Assembly (NCBI GenBank): GCA_017554235.1
Contig: JAFZIV010000022.1
Span: 1-41,149, forward strand
From: Selenomonadaceae bacterium
Lineage (GTDB): Bacteria > Bacillota > Negativicutes > Selenomonadales > Selenomonadaceae
Length of the DNA: 41,149 bases
Direction: 5' to 3'
Within the stretch, counting starts at the first letter, position 1, and each line of letters starts with the position of its first letter. This document shows, piece after piece, positions 8,987-16,523 of this stretch. The notes beneath the pieces were generated by a model. The model made no database searches, had not been told where the DNA came from, and worked only from the letters and a program-made list of their open reading frames with translations. A program made the position numbers and the translations under genes.

Positions 8987-9015
8987 ATTATCGCATTACA
9001 ATAGATTATTTGCAA
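8987..9015 (-). promoter_or_regulatory. Promoter of the purA-purF unit
   Basis: On the minus strand TTGCAA (9010-9015) and GATAAT (8987-8992) are separated by 17 bp, about 50 bp upstream of the purA ATG. No clear purine-repressor operator was seen beside it. Confidence 0.6.
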
Positions 9016-9020
9016 GAAAA

Positions 9021-9048
9021 AAATCCCGACTTAATCGGGATAAAAAAA
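9021..9048 (-). terminator. Intrinsic terminator after the Tyr/Asp-rich gene
   Basis: A perfect 7-bp stem ATCCCGA / TCGGGAT with a 5-nt loop is followed on the minus strand by a T run. It lies about 20 bp beyond the stop of the gene at 9063-10466 and directly upstream of the purA promoter, insulating the two. Confidence 0.85.
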
Positions 9049-9062
9049 TTTTAAATTACGAA

Positions 9063-10466
9063 TTATGCATTTTGCCATTGTTGAGTACTTCGGTTGAAAT
9101 TGTAACGATCGCCGTTAGCAAGTTGAAATACGGATGTAACTTCGGCGGAGTTATAAACGTTTAAAGAAGTGCCGCTATTCAAGCCGACAGCTACCATATC
9201 GCCGGTAACATTCAAAGAAGTAATATCGCTCAAATTTGTATCATATAAGAAAATTAAGTCGTGGCATTCATTAGTGTAAATTATGTCATTGCCTTCAAAT
9301 CTTCCTGCACCAAAAAGTTCAGAACCTGTACCGCCAATTAAAATGTCAGTGGCTGCACCTTTACCGCCCCACAACGTTGAAATTCCACTGCCGCCTATAA
9401 TCACGTTAGAGTTAGAATCTCCCATTAGCGTATTGTAACCGTAACTTGCACTGGCGTTAATCGTGCTGACGTTTGCAAAATTTTGTCCGTTTTCTCCACC
9501 GAGCCAAATATTATGTCCAGTATCATTAACTATAAGTTGACCGGGTTGGCTGAAACAAAAAGCGTTAATGTCATCACGATAAGTCAAGTTGGTAGAAGTA
9601 TTCTTCGCGATTTTGTAGCGGTAGATGTCCAAACCGTTGAAAGAAAGTAAAATTGGATCTTCATCACTCGGCGAACCTTCAGGATAAATTTGAATATAAT
9701 TTCCGTCCGGCATATAGAAAGTTATTGATTGTGAATCGCGATAGATATTGCTGTAGGTTGTGCCGTTAGCCAAAAGTAATATATCAGAATTGGGAGATTC
9801 GCCCGTAGAAAATTTAGTTACGACATCTTTTGAGCCGCCTTGATACCAAAAATAATTACGTTTAGAACCGCCAATCAACGTATTGGAGTCGCCACCCGCG
9901 CCCCAAAGAGTCGTTATACCGTCGCCGGAGTAAATTGAATTAGAGTTTGAATTTCCCGTGATGAACAGGTTGTGAGAATTTTTTGTGTCGTCAATGACAC
10001 GTACTTTAGCGTAACTGCCGGACGATACATCATTAAGCCAAATATTTTCATCGTAATCGCTTCCAACTCTCAACGTATCGCCGTAAACTGTAAGACGCTT
10101 TTTTTCATAATCATAATGATAATTATCGTAATAATAATCGTCGTACCAATATCTGTTTGGGTAGTAATTGGAGTAATAACCGAAAGGATAGTAATAATCG
10201 TCGTCGTAATAGCTGTCGTAGTAATCGTCATAATAATAATCGTCGTCGTAATAGCTGTCGTAGTAATCGTCATAATAATAATCGTTGTCGTAATAGCTGT
10301 CGTAGTAATCATCGTAATAATAATCGTCGTCGTAATAATAATTGGACGAATAGGAGTCTGTAAAATAATCGTAAAGATAATCGTAGAGGTAATCTTCAAG
10401 ATAATAGCTATTGCCGAGATTAGTTTCGTCCGTAATGAGAACCTTTGAAGAATTTTTTTCGCTCAT
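9063..10466 (-). CDS. Tyr/Asp-rich repetitive protein with duplicated RTX-like Gly-rich domains
   Basis: A 467-aa protein with no signal peptide and no named family that I recognise. Residues 1-20 are an ordinary leader. Residues 21-120 are almost only Tyr and Asp, including three consecutive 14-residue copies of DYYYDDYYDSYYD(N/D) at 48-61, 62-75 and 76-89. Two homologous blocks follow, at about 141-215 and 319-390. Each has I-W-L, then an S-N-S-N motif, then (I/T)TLWG(A/G), then LIGG, resembling the glycine-rich nonapeptide turns of RTX calcium-binding beta-rolls. Secretion by a type I system is possible because RTX proteins lack an N-terminal signal, but no transporter gene is nearby. The ATG has AAGGAGGG. 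The tyrosine tract could bind metal, crosslink, or form an adhesive or low-complexity phase; none of this is shown by the sequence. Confidence 0.75.
   Translation of the reverse strand: MSEKNSSKVLITDETNLGNSYYLEDYLYDYLYDYFTDSYSSNYYYDDDYYYDDYYDSYYDNDYYYDDYYDSYYDDDYYYDDYYDSYYDDDYYYPFGYYSNYYPNRYWYDDYYYDNYHYDYEKKRLTVYGDTLRVGSDYDENIWLNDVSSGSYAKVRVIDDTKNSHNLFITGNSNSNSIYSGDGITTLWGAGGDSNTLIGGSKRNYFWYQGGSKDVVTKFSTGESPNSDILLLANGTTYSNIYRDSQSITFYMPDGNYIQIYPEGSPSDEDPILLSFNGLDIYRYKIAKNTSTNLTYRDDINAFCFSQPGQLIVNDTGHNIWLGGENGQNFANVSTINASASYGYNTLMGDSNSNVIIGGSGISTLWGGKGAATDILIGGTGSELFGAGRFEGNDIIYTNECHDLIFLYDTNLSDITSLNVTGDMVAVGLNSGTSLNVYNSAEVTSVFQLANGDRYNFNRSTQQWQNA
10200..10325 (-). repeat. Three tandem 42-bp coding repeats
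   Basis: Three near-identical 42-bp units encode the 14-residue Tyr/Asp repeats of the gene at 9063-10466. Differences are mainly single bases. Such an array may expand or contract by slippage in frame. Confidence 0.9.
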
Positions 10467-10578
10467 GGTAAATCCCTCCTTAAGATAAAAATCTCATAAG
10501 AAATCACTATATTATTTTAATCGAAATAATTGGTTTGTACATTAATTTAAAATTAAAATTTAATTAAAGTTTAAAAAG

Positions 10579-10606
10579 TTGACGGCAAAAAATTTTTAAA
10601 TATAAT
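10579..10606 (+). promoter_or_regulatory. Promoter for gatC-gatA
   Basis: TTGACG (10579-10584) and a consensus TATAAT (10601-10606) with a 16-bp spacer, about 30 bp before the gatC GTG. Confidence 0.75.
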
Positions 10607-10634
10607 AGACTTAAAAATTTTTGGAGGTTTTGAA

Positions 10635-10925
10635 GTGAAAGTTACTGAAAATGACGTTAAGATTGTAGCGAGTTTGTCGCGCCTTAAAATCAGCGACGAA
10701 GAATCCGTTGAGGTTATCGCGCAGTTGGATAAATTTTTAACCTACGTAGAAAATCTTCAGGCGATTGATACGACGAAGATTGAGCCGACAACTTATGCCG
10801 TACCTATGAAAAATGTTTTCCGCGAAGATATTGTTAAACCGTCATTGGATCGTGAATTGGCACTTTCCAACGCGCCGCTTAAAGACGACGGATATTTCAA
10901 AGTCCCGCGCGTTTTAGAAGAATAA
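10635..10925 (+). CDS. gatC: Aspartyl/glutamyl-tRNA amidotransferase subunit C
   Basis: The 96-aa stabilising subunit of the GatCAB complex, which amidates Glu-tRNA(Gln) and/or Asp-tRNA(Asn) in bacteria lacking the direct synthetases. It wraps around GatA. The family pattern is visible: [39 protein letters not shown] and the C-terminal [21 protein letters not shown] ... YFKVPRVLE. It starts with GTG after TTGGAGG and lies 19 bp before gatA. Confidence 0.95.
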   Translation: MKVTENDVKIVASLSRLKISDEESVEVIAQLDKFLTYVENLQAIDTTKIEPTTYAVPMKNVFREDIVKPSLDRELALSNAPLKDDGYFKVPRVLEE

Positions 10926-10944
10926 TTTAACGGAGGAAAAAATT

Positions 10945-12399
10945 TTGGAACTTTATAAAAAAACTGCCCATGAACTTCACAAACTTTTGAGTGATAAAGA
11001 AATTTCAGCCGCCGAACTTACGGAAGATATTTTTTCGCGCATTGATGAGGTTGAACCGAAAATCGGCGCGTACCTTGAGATTACTCGTGATATTGCTGAA
11101 AAATCTGCGCGGGAAGTTGACGAAAAAATTTCACGCGGCGAAAAAATTTTACCGTTGGAAGGTATTCCCTGCGCAATTAAAGATAACATTTGCACGAAGG
11201 GAATTAAGACAACTTGCGCGTCAAAAATTTTGGCTAACTTTGTGCCACCTTATGACGCAACCGTTGTAAAAAAATTGTCCGCGCAGAATCCCGTTGTACT
11301 CGGCAAGACTAACCTTGATGAATTTGCAATGGGCGGCTCTACTGAAAATTCCGGCTTTCACGTTACTAAAAATCCCTACGACCTTGAACGCGTACCGGGC
11401 GGAAGTTCAGGCGGAAGTGCGGCGGCTGTTGCAGCAGGTGAAGCAATTTTTACGCTTGGTTCAGATACGGGCGGATCAATTCGTCAACCTGCAAGTTTTT
11501 GCGGCGTAGTTGGTCTTAAGCCGACTTATGGGCGCGTGTCACGTTACGGGCTTGTTGCCTACGCATCTTCGCTTGATCAAATTGGCCCTATAACTCGTGA
11601 CGTTACGGATTGCGCGTTGGTGCTTAACGCCATTGCAGGACATGATGAAATGGACTCAACGTCGACTTCTGAAAATGTTCCCGACTTCACGAAAAGTTTA
11701 ATTGCTGATGTTAAGGGCTTGAAAATCGGCTTGCCTAAAGAATATTTTGTCAAGGGCATTGATAGCGATGTAGAAAAATCTGTCCGTTCTGCCGCGCAGA
11801 TTTTTGAAAATCTCGGCGCGGAAATTTCTGAAATAAGTCTTCCTCATACGGAATTTGCAATTTCAACTTACTATTTGATAGCACCTGCGGAGGCGGCGAC
11901 AAATCTTGAACGTTATGACGGCGTAAGCTATGGTGAACGCGTTGACGGCGCGGACGTTGTGGAAATGATGAAGAATACGAGAACAAAACTTTTTGGCGAA
12001 GAAGTCAAGCGGCGTATCATTATCGGCAATTACGCGCTTAGTGCAGGATATTATGACGCATACTATTTAAAAGCGTTGAAAGTTCGGACGCTGATTCAAA
12101 AAGATTTTACGGACGCTTTTAAAAATGTTGACGTTATACTTGCGCCGACTGCACCAACTGCCGCTTTTAAAATCGGTGAAATGATTTCAGACCCTCTGAA
12201 AATGTATCTTCAGGACGTTTGCACCGTGCCGCTTAATTTGGCGGGCTTGCCGGGCATTTCTGTACCTTGCGGCTTTACGAAAAATAATTTGCCAATCGGT
12301 TTTCAGCTTATAGGTAAAGCTCTTGATGAAGCTACAATTATTCGCGCCGCGTTCACTTATGAACAAACTCAAAATTTCAAAGGGCAAGTTGCCAATTAA
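10945..12399 (+). CDS. gatA: Aspartyl/glutamyl-tRNA amidotransferase subunit A
   Basis: The glutaminase subunit of GatCAB; it releases ammonia from glutamine and passes it to GatB for tRNA-dependent amidation. It belongs to the amidase-signature family and shows the full Ser-cisSer-Lys triad: K79 in [11 protein letters not shown]154 in [15 protein letters not shown] and S178 in [12 protein letters not shown]. The length of 484 aa is normal. The start is TTG, placed after ACGGAGG. gatB, usually the next gene, is absent: a terminator follows and the next gene encodes a DUF512 protein, so gatB must lie elsewhere. Confidence 0.96.
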   Translation: MELYKKTAHELHKLLSDKEISAAELTEDIFSRIDEVEPKIGAYLEITRDIAEKSAREVDEKISRGEKILPLEGIPCAIKDNICTKGIKTTCASKILANFVPPYDATVVKKLSAQNPVVLGKTNLDEFAMGGSTENSGFHVTKNPYDLERVPGGSSGGSAAAVAAGEAIFTLGSDTGGSIRQPASFCGVVGLKPTYGRVSRYGLVAYASSLDQIGPITRDVTDCALVLNAIAGHDEMDSTSTSENVPDFTKSLIADVKGLKIGLPKEYFVKGIDSDVEKSVRSAAQIFENLGAEISEISLPHTEFAISTYYLIAPAEAATNLERYDGVSYGERVDGADVVEMMKNTRTKLFGEEVKRRIIIGNYALSAGYYDAYYLKALKVRTLIQKDFTDAFKNVDVILAPTAPTAAFKIGEMISDPLKMYLQDVCTVPLNLAGLPGISVPCGFTKNNLPIGFQLIGKALDEATIIRAAFTYEQTQNFKGQVAN

Positions 12400-12422
12400 G
12401 ATTTATCTTTAAATAAAAAAAT

Positions 12423-12453
12423 AGCGTCGGGAAAAATTTTCTTGACGCTTTTA
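12423..12453 (+). terminator. Intrinsic terminator after gatA
   Basis: AGCGTC / GACGCT inverted repeat with an inner GAAAA / TTTTC extension, followed by a short T tract. It ends the gatCA unit before the promoter of the next gene. Confidence 0.65.
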
Positions 12454-12455
12454 AG

Positions 12456-12485
12456 TTGACAAAAATTTTTTAGTGTAGGCTTAAT
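12456..12485 (+). promoter_or_regulatory. Candidate promoter immediately upstream of the DUF512 gene
   Basis: A consensus TTGACA lies at 12456-12461. The best -10 at 17-19 bp spacing is a poor T/A-rich match abutting the ATG at 12486, so transcripts may begin at or next to the start codon. An in-frame stop at 12471 excludes an earlier start. Confidence 0.35.
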
Positions 12486-13781
12486 ATGAAAATTTCTAAG
12501 ATATATGATGACAGTTTAGCGCAAGAGCTGGGCTTGGTAGTCGGAGACAAAATTTTAGAGGTAAACGGAAAATCACTGCGTGACATAATCGATTTCAGTT
12601 TTGAGTTTGCGGAAGAAGAAATAGAACTTTTAATTGAGCATAGCGACGGCGAACAAGAATTAATTGCTTTTGAAAAAGATGTTGACGAGGAACTTGGCGC
12701 GGAATTTGAATCAGCAGTCGATAAAATTCGTTGTTGTAAAAATCATTGCGTCTTTTGTTTCGTTGATATGATTGCGCCAAATATGCGTCGCTCCCTTAAC
12801 GTGAAGGACGACGATTACAGGCTTTCTTTTTTATACGGCAACTTTATCACGCTGACTAATTTAACAGACGCTGATTTTAAACGCATAAAAAATTTTCATC
12901 TGTCGCCGCTTTACGTTTCAATCCAAGCGATGAATCCTAAAGTTCGTGAAAAACTTTTACGCACGCCGCTTGCCGCCAAAATCCAAAGTCAACTTGACAA
13001 ACTCGAATCTGCAGGCGTCGAATATCATACGCAGGTTGTACTTTGTCCAAACATAAATGACGGCGCGGAACTTGACTATACCATTACAGAACTTTTAAAA
13101 CGTCGCCCAAATGTTTTAAGTCTTGCTATCGTTCCCGTCGGTGTCACGAAACATAGGCGTGATAAATTTCCTTTGACGCAATTTGATAAGGAAGGCGCGT
13201 TGAAAATAATTGCGCAGGTTGAAAAATTTCAGCGTAAACTGCGCGGAGAAGACGGAAAAACTTTTGTATATCTCGGCGACGAATTTTATTTTCTTGCAGG
13301 CGTTGAAATGCCGCCCGTTGAGTATTACGACGACTTCCCGCAGATTGAAAATGGCATCGGCATGACGCGAAATTTTATCGAGGAATTTAATTTTTTGAAA
13401 ATCGAAAATACAAATCAAAAATTAATTGTCGATGTAATTTGCGGTACTTCGATTGCGTCCGTAATGAAAAATCTTGCCGCCGAAGAGATGAAATTAAATC
13501 CTAATCTTGACGTAAGAATTTTGCCCGTTACAAATAATTTTTTCGGCGCAACAGTCAATGTTTCGGGACTTTTAACTGGCGGCGATATTATCGACACGCT
13601 GAAAAAGTTTGATCGTCCTCGTGACAAAATTTTAATTCCTGCTACTGCAATTCGTTTCGGCGAAAATGTTTTCCTTGACGACGTTACCCTTGACGATATG
13701 CAAAAAAAATTCTCCGCGCAGATTATTCCAATTTCAACCGGCGGGGAATTTAAAATGGCTTTAAGAAATTCAATCGGGTAG
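12486..13781 (+). CDS. DUF512 family protein (PDZ plus radical-SAM-like Fe-S domain)
   Basis: A 431-aa member of a widespread but uncharacterised Firmicute family. The N terminus is a PDZ-like domain (ISKIYDDSLAQELGLVVGDKILEVNG). Cysteines follow in a C84-x3-C88-x2-C91 pattern (CKNHCVFCF), as in radical SAM enzymes, and the barrel segment LSFLYGNFITLTNL and SPLYVSIQAMNPKVREKLLR resembles that superfamily. The C-terminal third is the DUF512 domain, with DVICGTSIA and RDKILIPATAIRFGE. In many Firmicutes the family lies next to der/engA, but not here. No Shine-Dalgarno is visible at the ATG. The 3' end overlaps the convergent membrane-protein gene by 12 bp with no terminator between them. Confidence 0.88.
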   Translation: MKISKIYDDSLAQELGLVVGDKILEVNGKSLRDIIDFSFEFAEEEIELLIEHSDGEQELIAFEKDVDEELGAEFESAVDKIRCCKNHCVFCFVDMIAPNMRRSLNVKDDDYRLSFLYGNFITLTNLTDADFKRIKNFHLSPLYVSIQAMNPKVREKLLRTPLAAKIQSQLDKLESAGVEYHTQVVLCPNINDGAELDYTITELLKRRPNVLSLAIVPVGVTKHRRDKFPLTQFDKEGALKIIAQVEKFQRKLRGEDGKTFVYLGDEFYFLAGVEMPPVEYYDDFPQIENGIGMTRNFIEEFNFLKIENTNQKLIVDVICGTSIASVMKNLAAEEMKLNPNLDVRILPVTNNFFGATVNVSGLLTGGDIIDTLKKFDRPRDKILIPATAIRFGENVFLDDVTLDDMQKKFSAQIIPISTGGEFKMALRNSIG

Positions 13782-14783
13782 TGCGTCAAACTCTTTCAAC
13801 GTTGAACCGTCAGCAAATTCAATTTGTGTAATTTCAATATGAAGGGCAGAACTCCTAAGCCCGTGCCGCATAACGTCGGCGTCCTCGCGCACAAAAGGAT
13901 TTAAAACTTTGTCAATATCAAAAGTTTGTTCGCCCTTTTCGCGTCCAACCATATCAATCGAAAACGGCGTCACACCTACGTGATCGTCTTTGCCGTCAAT
14001 CAAAATATTTCCAACAATCCTAGACATCGGCTTATCGGAATTTATATTAACCTTGAAAGTCAGCTTAAGAGTCTGCGAAAATCCGTATTCGTCGCCCTCT
14101 GTAATAGATGCACCTAAACCCTTTACGCTGGCAATATCTTTTATGTCGGCACGAATCGGCGCGTTAAGATTTTCCAACTTCTTCCGCAAGGCACGATTAT
14201 AACCCGAAAAAAATTTTTCAAAACCTTTCGCGCTCGTAACTTTCCATGTCTTATCAACTTTTTCAAGCGTAAGTTCCAATTCAAAATAAAAGTTCATGCC
14301 CGCGTTGTAACAGTCAACCGTCGCGTGGGCTTCGTTACCTTCAACCTTAATTTTTGAAAAACTTTTTATCTCACAAGTTTCAACTGCGGAGTCCTTGAAA
14401 AATTTTTGCACGTCATTCAACGGCGGCTGAAAATTTATTTTGCCGGTCTTAATGTATTCGTCAAGATAAATCTGCGCGGCGTTGATGAACTCCGGCTTAA
14501 GATTTTCGTATTGCATTGCATAATACTGCGTCGAATAAGCAAGCTCGTCAATTTGAGAATTAATCTGCGCGGACAAAATTTCTTCGGCGGCATCTTCCAA
14601 AACGGCATCAACGTCTACAAGCTTGTAAAAATTTTCGATGTCGTGTTTAGAAATTGTCTGCCGAATATTTTTGAGAGGATTTTTAGATTTTCCTTCAGAC
14701 TGCGCGAAGGCAATAAAAGCCCCGATACCCACTGCAGTAGCTAAGAGTATCGGAATAAGAATCAGTAAAATTTTTTTCATCAT
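13770..14783 (-). CDS. Membrane-anchored or exported protein of unknown function
   Basis: A 337-aa protein whose residues 4-27 form one hydrophobic segment (KILLILIPILLATAVGIGAF), serving as an anchor or uncleaved signal. Most of the protein would be extracytoplasmic. Residues 37-140 read like the DUF2939-type pattern (ISKHDIENFYKLVDVDAVLEDA ... LAYSTQYYAMQYENL); residues 140-210 look like a small alpha+beta transport-factor-like fold. Assignment to DUF2939 is tentative. The ATG overlaps the trmD stop (ATGA), so it is translationally coupled to the ylqD-rimM-trmD unit, but no link to tRNA or ribosome maturation is apparent. Confidence 0.7.
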   Translation of the reverse strand: MMKKILLILIPILLATAVGIGAFIAFAQSEGKSKNPLKNIRQTISKHDIENFYKLVDVDAVLEDAAEEILSAQINSQIDELAYSTQYYAMQYENLKPEFINAAQIYLDEYIKTGKINFQPPLNDVQKFFKDSAVETCEIKSFSKIKVEGNEAHATVDCYNAGMNFYFELELTLEKVDKTWKVTSAKGFEKFFSGYNRALRKKLENLNAPIRADIKDIASVKGLGASITEGDEYGFSQTLKLTFKVNINSDKPMSRIVGNILIDGKDDHVGVTPFSIDMVGREKGEQTFDIDKVLNPFVREDADVMRHGLRSSALHIEITQIEFADGSTLKEFDALPD

Positions 14784-15451
14784 AATAAATCAGGGCGGCG
14801 TAACTTGGTAATTTGAATTGCCTGTTCCATACGCCATTTTTTTATTTCTGCGTGGTTGCCTGACAACAAAACTTCAGGAACAACTTTTCCTTCAAAGTCA
14901 CGTGGTCGAGTGTATTGGGGATAACTTAAAATTCCGTCGAAAAATGAATCAGTTTCCGCAGATTCGGCAGAACCTAACACGCCCGGCAACATACGCGCAA
15001 CAGCGTCGACGATAACCATTGCAGGAAGTTCTCCGCCTGTCAATACGTAATCGCCGATAGAAATTAATTCGTCCGCTAAATCATAAATTCGCGCGTCAAA
15101 TCCTTCATAATGTCCGCAAATAAAAATCAGCCGCTCGTAAGTCGCAAGTTCCTTCGCCATAGCTTGATTGAAAGTTTTTCCTGCAGGGTCTGTGATAATT
15201 ATTCGACGCGTAAGACTTTCATTTGACGCCAAAACGTGACGAACTGCGCGATACATAGGTTCAGGCTTAAGCACCATACCGCTACCGCCGCCGAAAGGCG
15301 AGTCGTCAACGTGTTTGTGCTTGTCGAACGCAAAATCGCGCAGTTGCGTAAAATTTATTTCCAAAATCCCGTTATCAACGGCACGCTTAATAATGCTGTC
15401 ACTAAACGCGCTGAACATTTCGGGAAAAAGCGTGATAATGTCAACCAACAT
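14780..15451 (-). CDS. trmD: tRNA (guanine-N1-)-methyltransferase
   Basis: Methylates G37 of tRNAs that read CNN codons, using SAM, and so prevents +1 frameshifting. It belongs to the SPOUT family with a deep trefoil knot. Motifs: VDIITLFPEMFSAFSDSII at the N terminus, SPFGGGSGMVLKPEPMY, CGHYEGFDARI and ISIGDYVLTGGELPAM around the knot. The ATG at 15449-15451 is chosen because family members begin directly with this LFPEMF segment; a start 17 codons upstream is open but unconserved. It overlaps the end of rimM by 11 bp and the next gene by 4 bp. Confidence 0.96.
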   Translation of the reverse strand: MLVDIITLFPEMFSAFSDSIIKRAVDNGILEINFTQLRDFAFDKHKHVDDSPFGGGSGMVLKPEPMYRAVRHVLASNESLTRRIIITDPAGKTFNQAMAKELATYERLIFICGHYEGFDARIYDLADELISIGDYVLTGGELPAMVIVDAVARMLPGVLGSAESAETDSFFDGILSYPQYTRPRDFEGKVVPEVLLSGNHAEIKKWRMEQAIQITKLRRPDLL

Positions 15452-15971
15452 TTTCAGTCGACCACTCATCACTGATAAAAATTTTTTTATTGGCAACGTC
15501 AATTTTTTCTACGACGCTTTTCAATGCAGGAATTAAAATTTCAGTTTCGCCTTTAACTTGAAAAACATCATTGCTACCCGTCTTTAAAACTTCGTTGACA
15601 ACGCCAATTTTTTTATCGCCCGCAAAAACTTCACAGCCGATAATGTCAAAAGTATAAAATTCGCCCTCGTCAAGCGGCGCGGCTTGAGAACGTGGAACAG
15701 TTAAAAATTTATTTGTCAAAGTTTTTGCAGATTCGCGATTATCAATTCCCGCAAACTTTATAAAAATTTCTTCGCCGATATGATTCACGCTTGCAACCGG
15801 CATTAACTTGCCGCCAACAAAAATTTCTTTCAAGTCGTCGAAACGCCCTTCAAAATCTGTCAACGGAATAATTCTTAATTCACCGCCTAAGCCGCGCACT
15901 TTACCGAGTTTGCCGATAATTATTTCATCCAAATTTTTACCCGCGAATTGCAATGATTTTGTCATCTTCAA
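15441..15971 (-). CDS. rimM: Ribosome maturation factor RimM
   Basis: Assists 30S head maturation by binding S19. The N-terminal domain has IIIGKLGKVRGLGGELRIIPLTD and the C-terminal PRC-barrel domain has FYTFDIIGCEVF and GVVNEVLKTGSNDVFQVKG, ending with the typical LIPALKSVVEKID segment. As annotated it is 176 aa and overlaps ylqD by about 35 bp. A TTG at 15930-15932, four bases after the ylqD stop, would instead begin right at the conserved LDEIIIGKLGK and avoid the overlap. Both starts are possible and the shorter one fits the family better at its N terminus. Confidence 0.93.
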   Translation of the reverse strand: MKMTKSLQFAGKNLDEIIIGKLGKVRGLGGELRIIPLTDFEGRFDDLKEIFVGGKLMPVASVNHIGEEIFIKFAGIDNRESAKTLTNKFLTVPRSQAAPLDEGEFYTFDIIGCEVFAGDKKIGVVNEVLKTGSNDVFQVKGETEILIPALKSVVEKIDVANKKIFISDEWSTENVG

Positions 15972-16332
15972 TCACAATTTCCATGTTCATAATTTCGCGG
16001 AAGTTGTCGCCGACCTTCAATTCAATTTGATGTTCCAAAGTTCCTTGAACAATCTCTGCGCCAAGTGTAAGTTTTTCAAGAGTTTCTTTGCGGTTAAGTG
16101 CCTCTTCGCGATTATGTTGACGCTTTTGAGCTTCCACACCAAAAAAGCGTACAATTTGTTCGCCTTGCTCGGGATGGTTGTTCAATTCGCGCTGACGATC
16201 GATATTAATTTGCTTAAGTTCAAGATCCATTTTATCAATGGACTTCGACAATTCGTTAAGCATATGTTCACGAAGTTTTTCAGTAAGTTTTGCTTTAACC
16301 GTAACAGGAACGGTAACTTTAATGCTGTTCAT
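15937..16332 (-). CDS. ylqD: YlqD family protein
   Basis: A 131-aa protein of the YlqD family, normally encoded between the KH-domain protein gene and rimM in Firmicutes; its molecular role is unknown. The N terminus is beta-rich (IKVTVPVTVKAKLTEKLREHML). The centre is a charged coiled coil (KSIDKMDLELKQINIDRQRELN) and the C terminus reads LEHQIELKVGDNFREIMNMEIVI. The ATG at 16330-16332 follows GGAGG; an in-frame TTG six codons earlier overlaps that GGAGG and is rejected. The usual upstream genes rpsP and the KH-domain gene are missing, leaving ylqD at the head of the unit, divergent from glnA. Confidence 0.88.
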   Translation of the reverse strand: MNSIKVTVPVTVKAKLTEKLREHMLNELSKSIDKMDLELKQINIDRQRELNNHPEQGEQIVRFFGVEAQKRQHNREEALNRKETLEKLTLGAEIVQGTLEHQIELKVGDNFREIMNMEIVIEDDKIIAIRG

Positions 16333-16452
16333 AAAAAATTTTTCCTCCAAAATTAAATTTTTAACGTTGGCATTGTATCAAAAAATTTTTCGCTTGTAAA
16401 CGACTAGGTTTTTTTATCTTTAATGTATACCTAAATACAACGATTTAATGGA

Positions 16453-16481
16453 TTGACATAAATTTTAGATATATTTATAAT
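16453..16481 (+). promoter_or_regulatory. Consensus promoter of glnA
   Basis: Perfect TTGACA (16453-16458) and perfect TATAAT (16476-16481) separated by 17 bp, 43 bp before the glnA ATG. This is the best match to consensus in the window. No GlnR-type TGTNAN7TNACA operator is obvious beside it. Confidence 0.85.
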
Positions 16482-16523
16482 TGTTATATCGATTGATGAA
16501 ATTTGTTGCTGGAGGTATACAGG

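Noticed and set aside
10200..10325. Possible CRISPR-like array
   Set aside because: The 42-bp units are contiguous with no spacers and are in frame within a coding gene.
9972..10448. Long open frame on the plus strand with Ile/Val repeats, antisense to the Tyr/Asp-rich gene
   Set aside because: It is the mirror of the 42-bp coding repeats. It has no ribosome binding site, and the minus-strand frame has a good start, stop and terminator.
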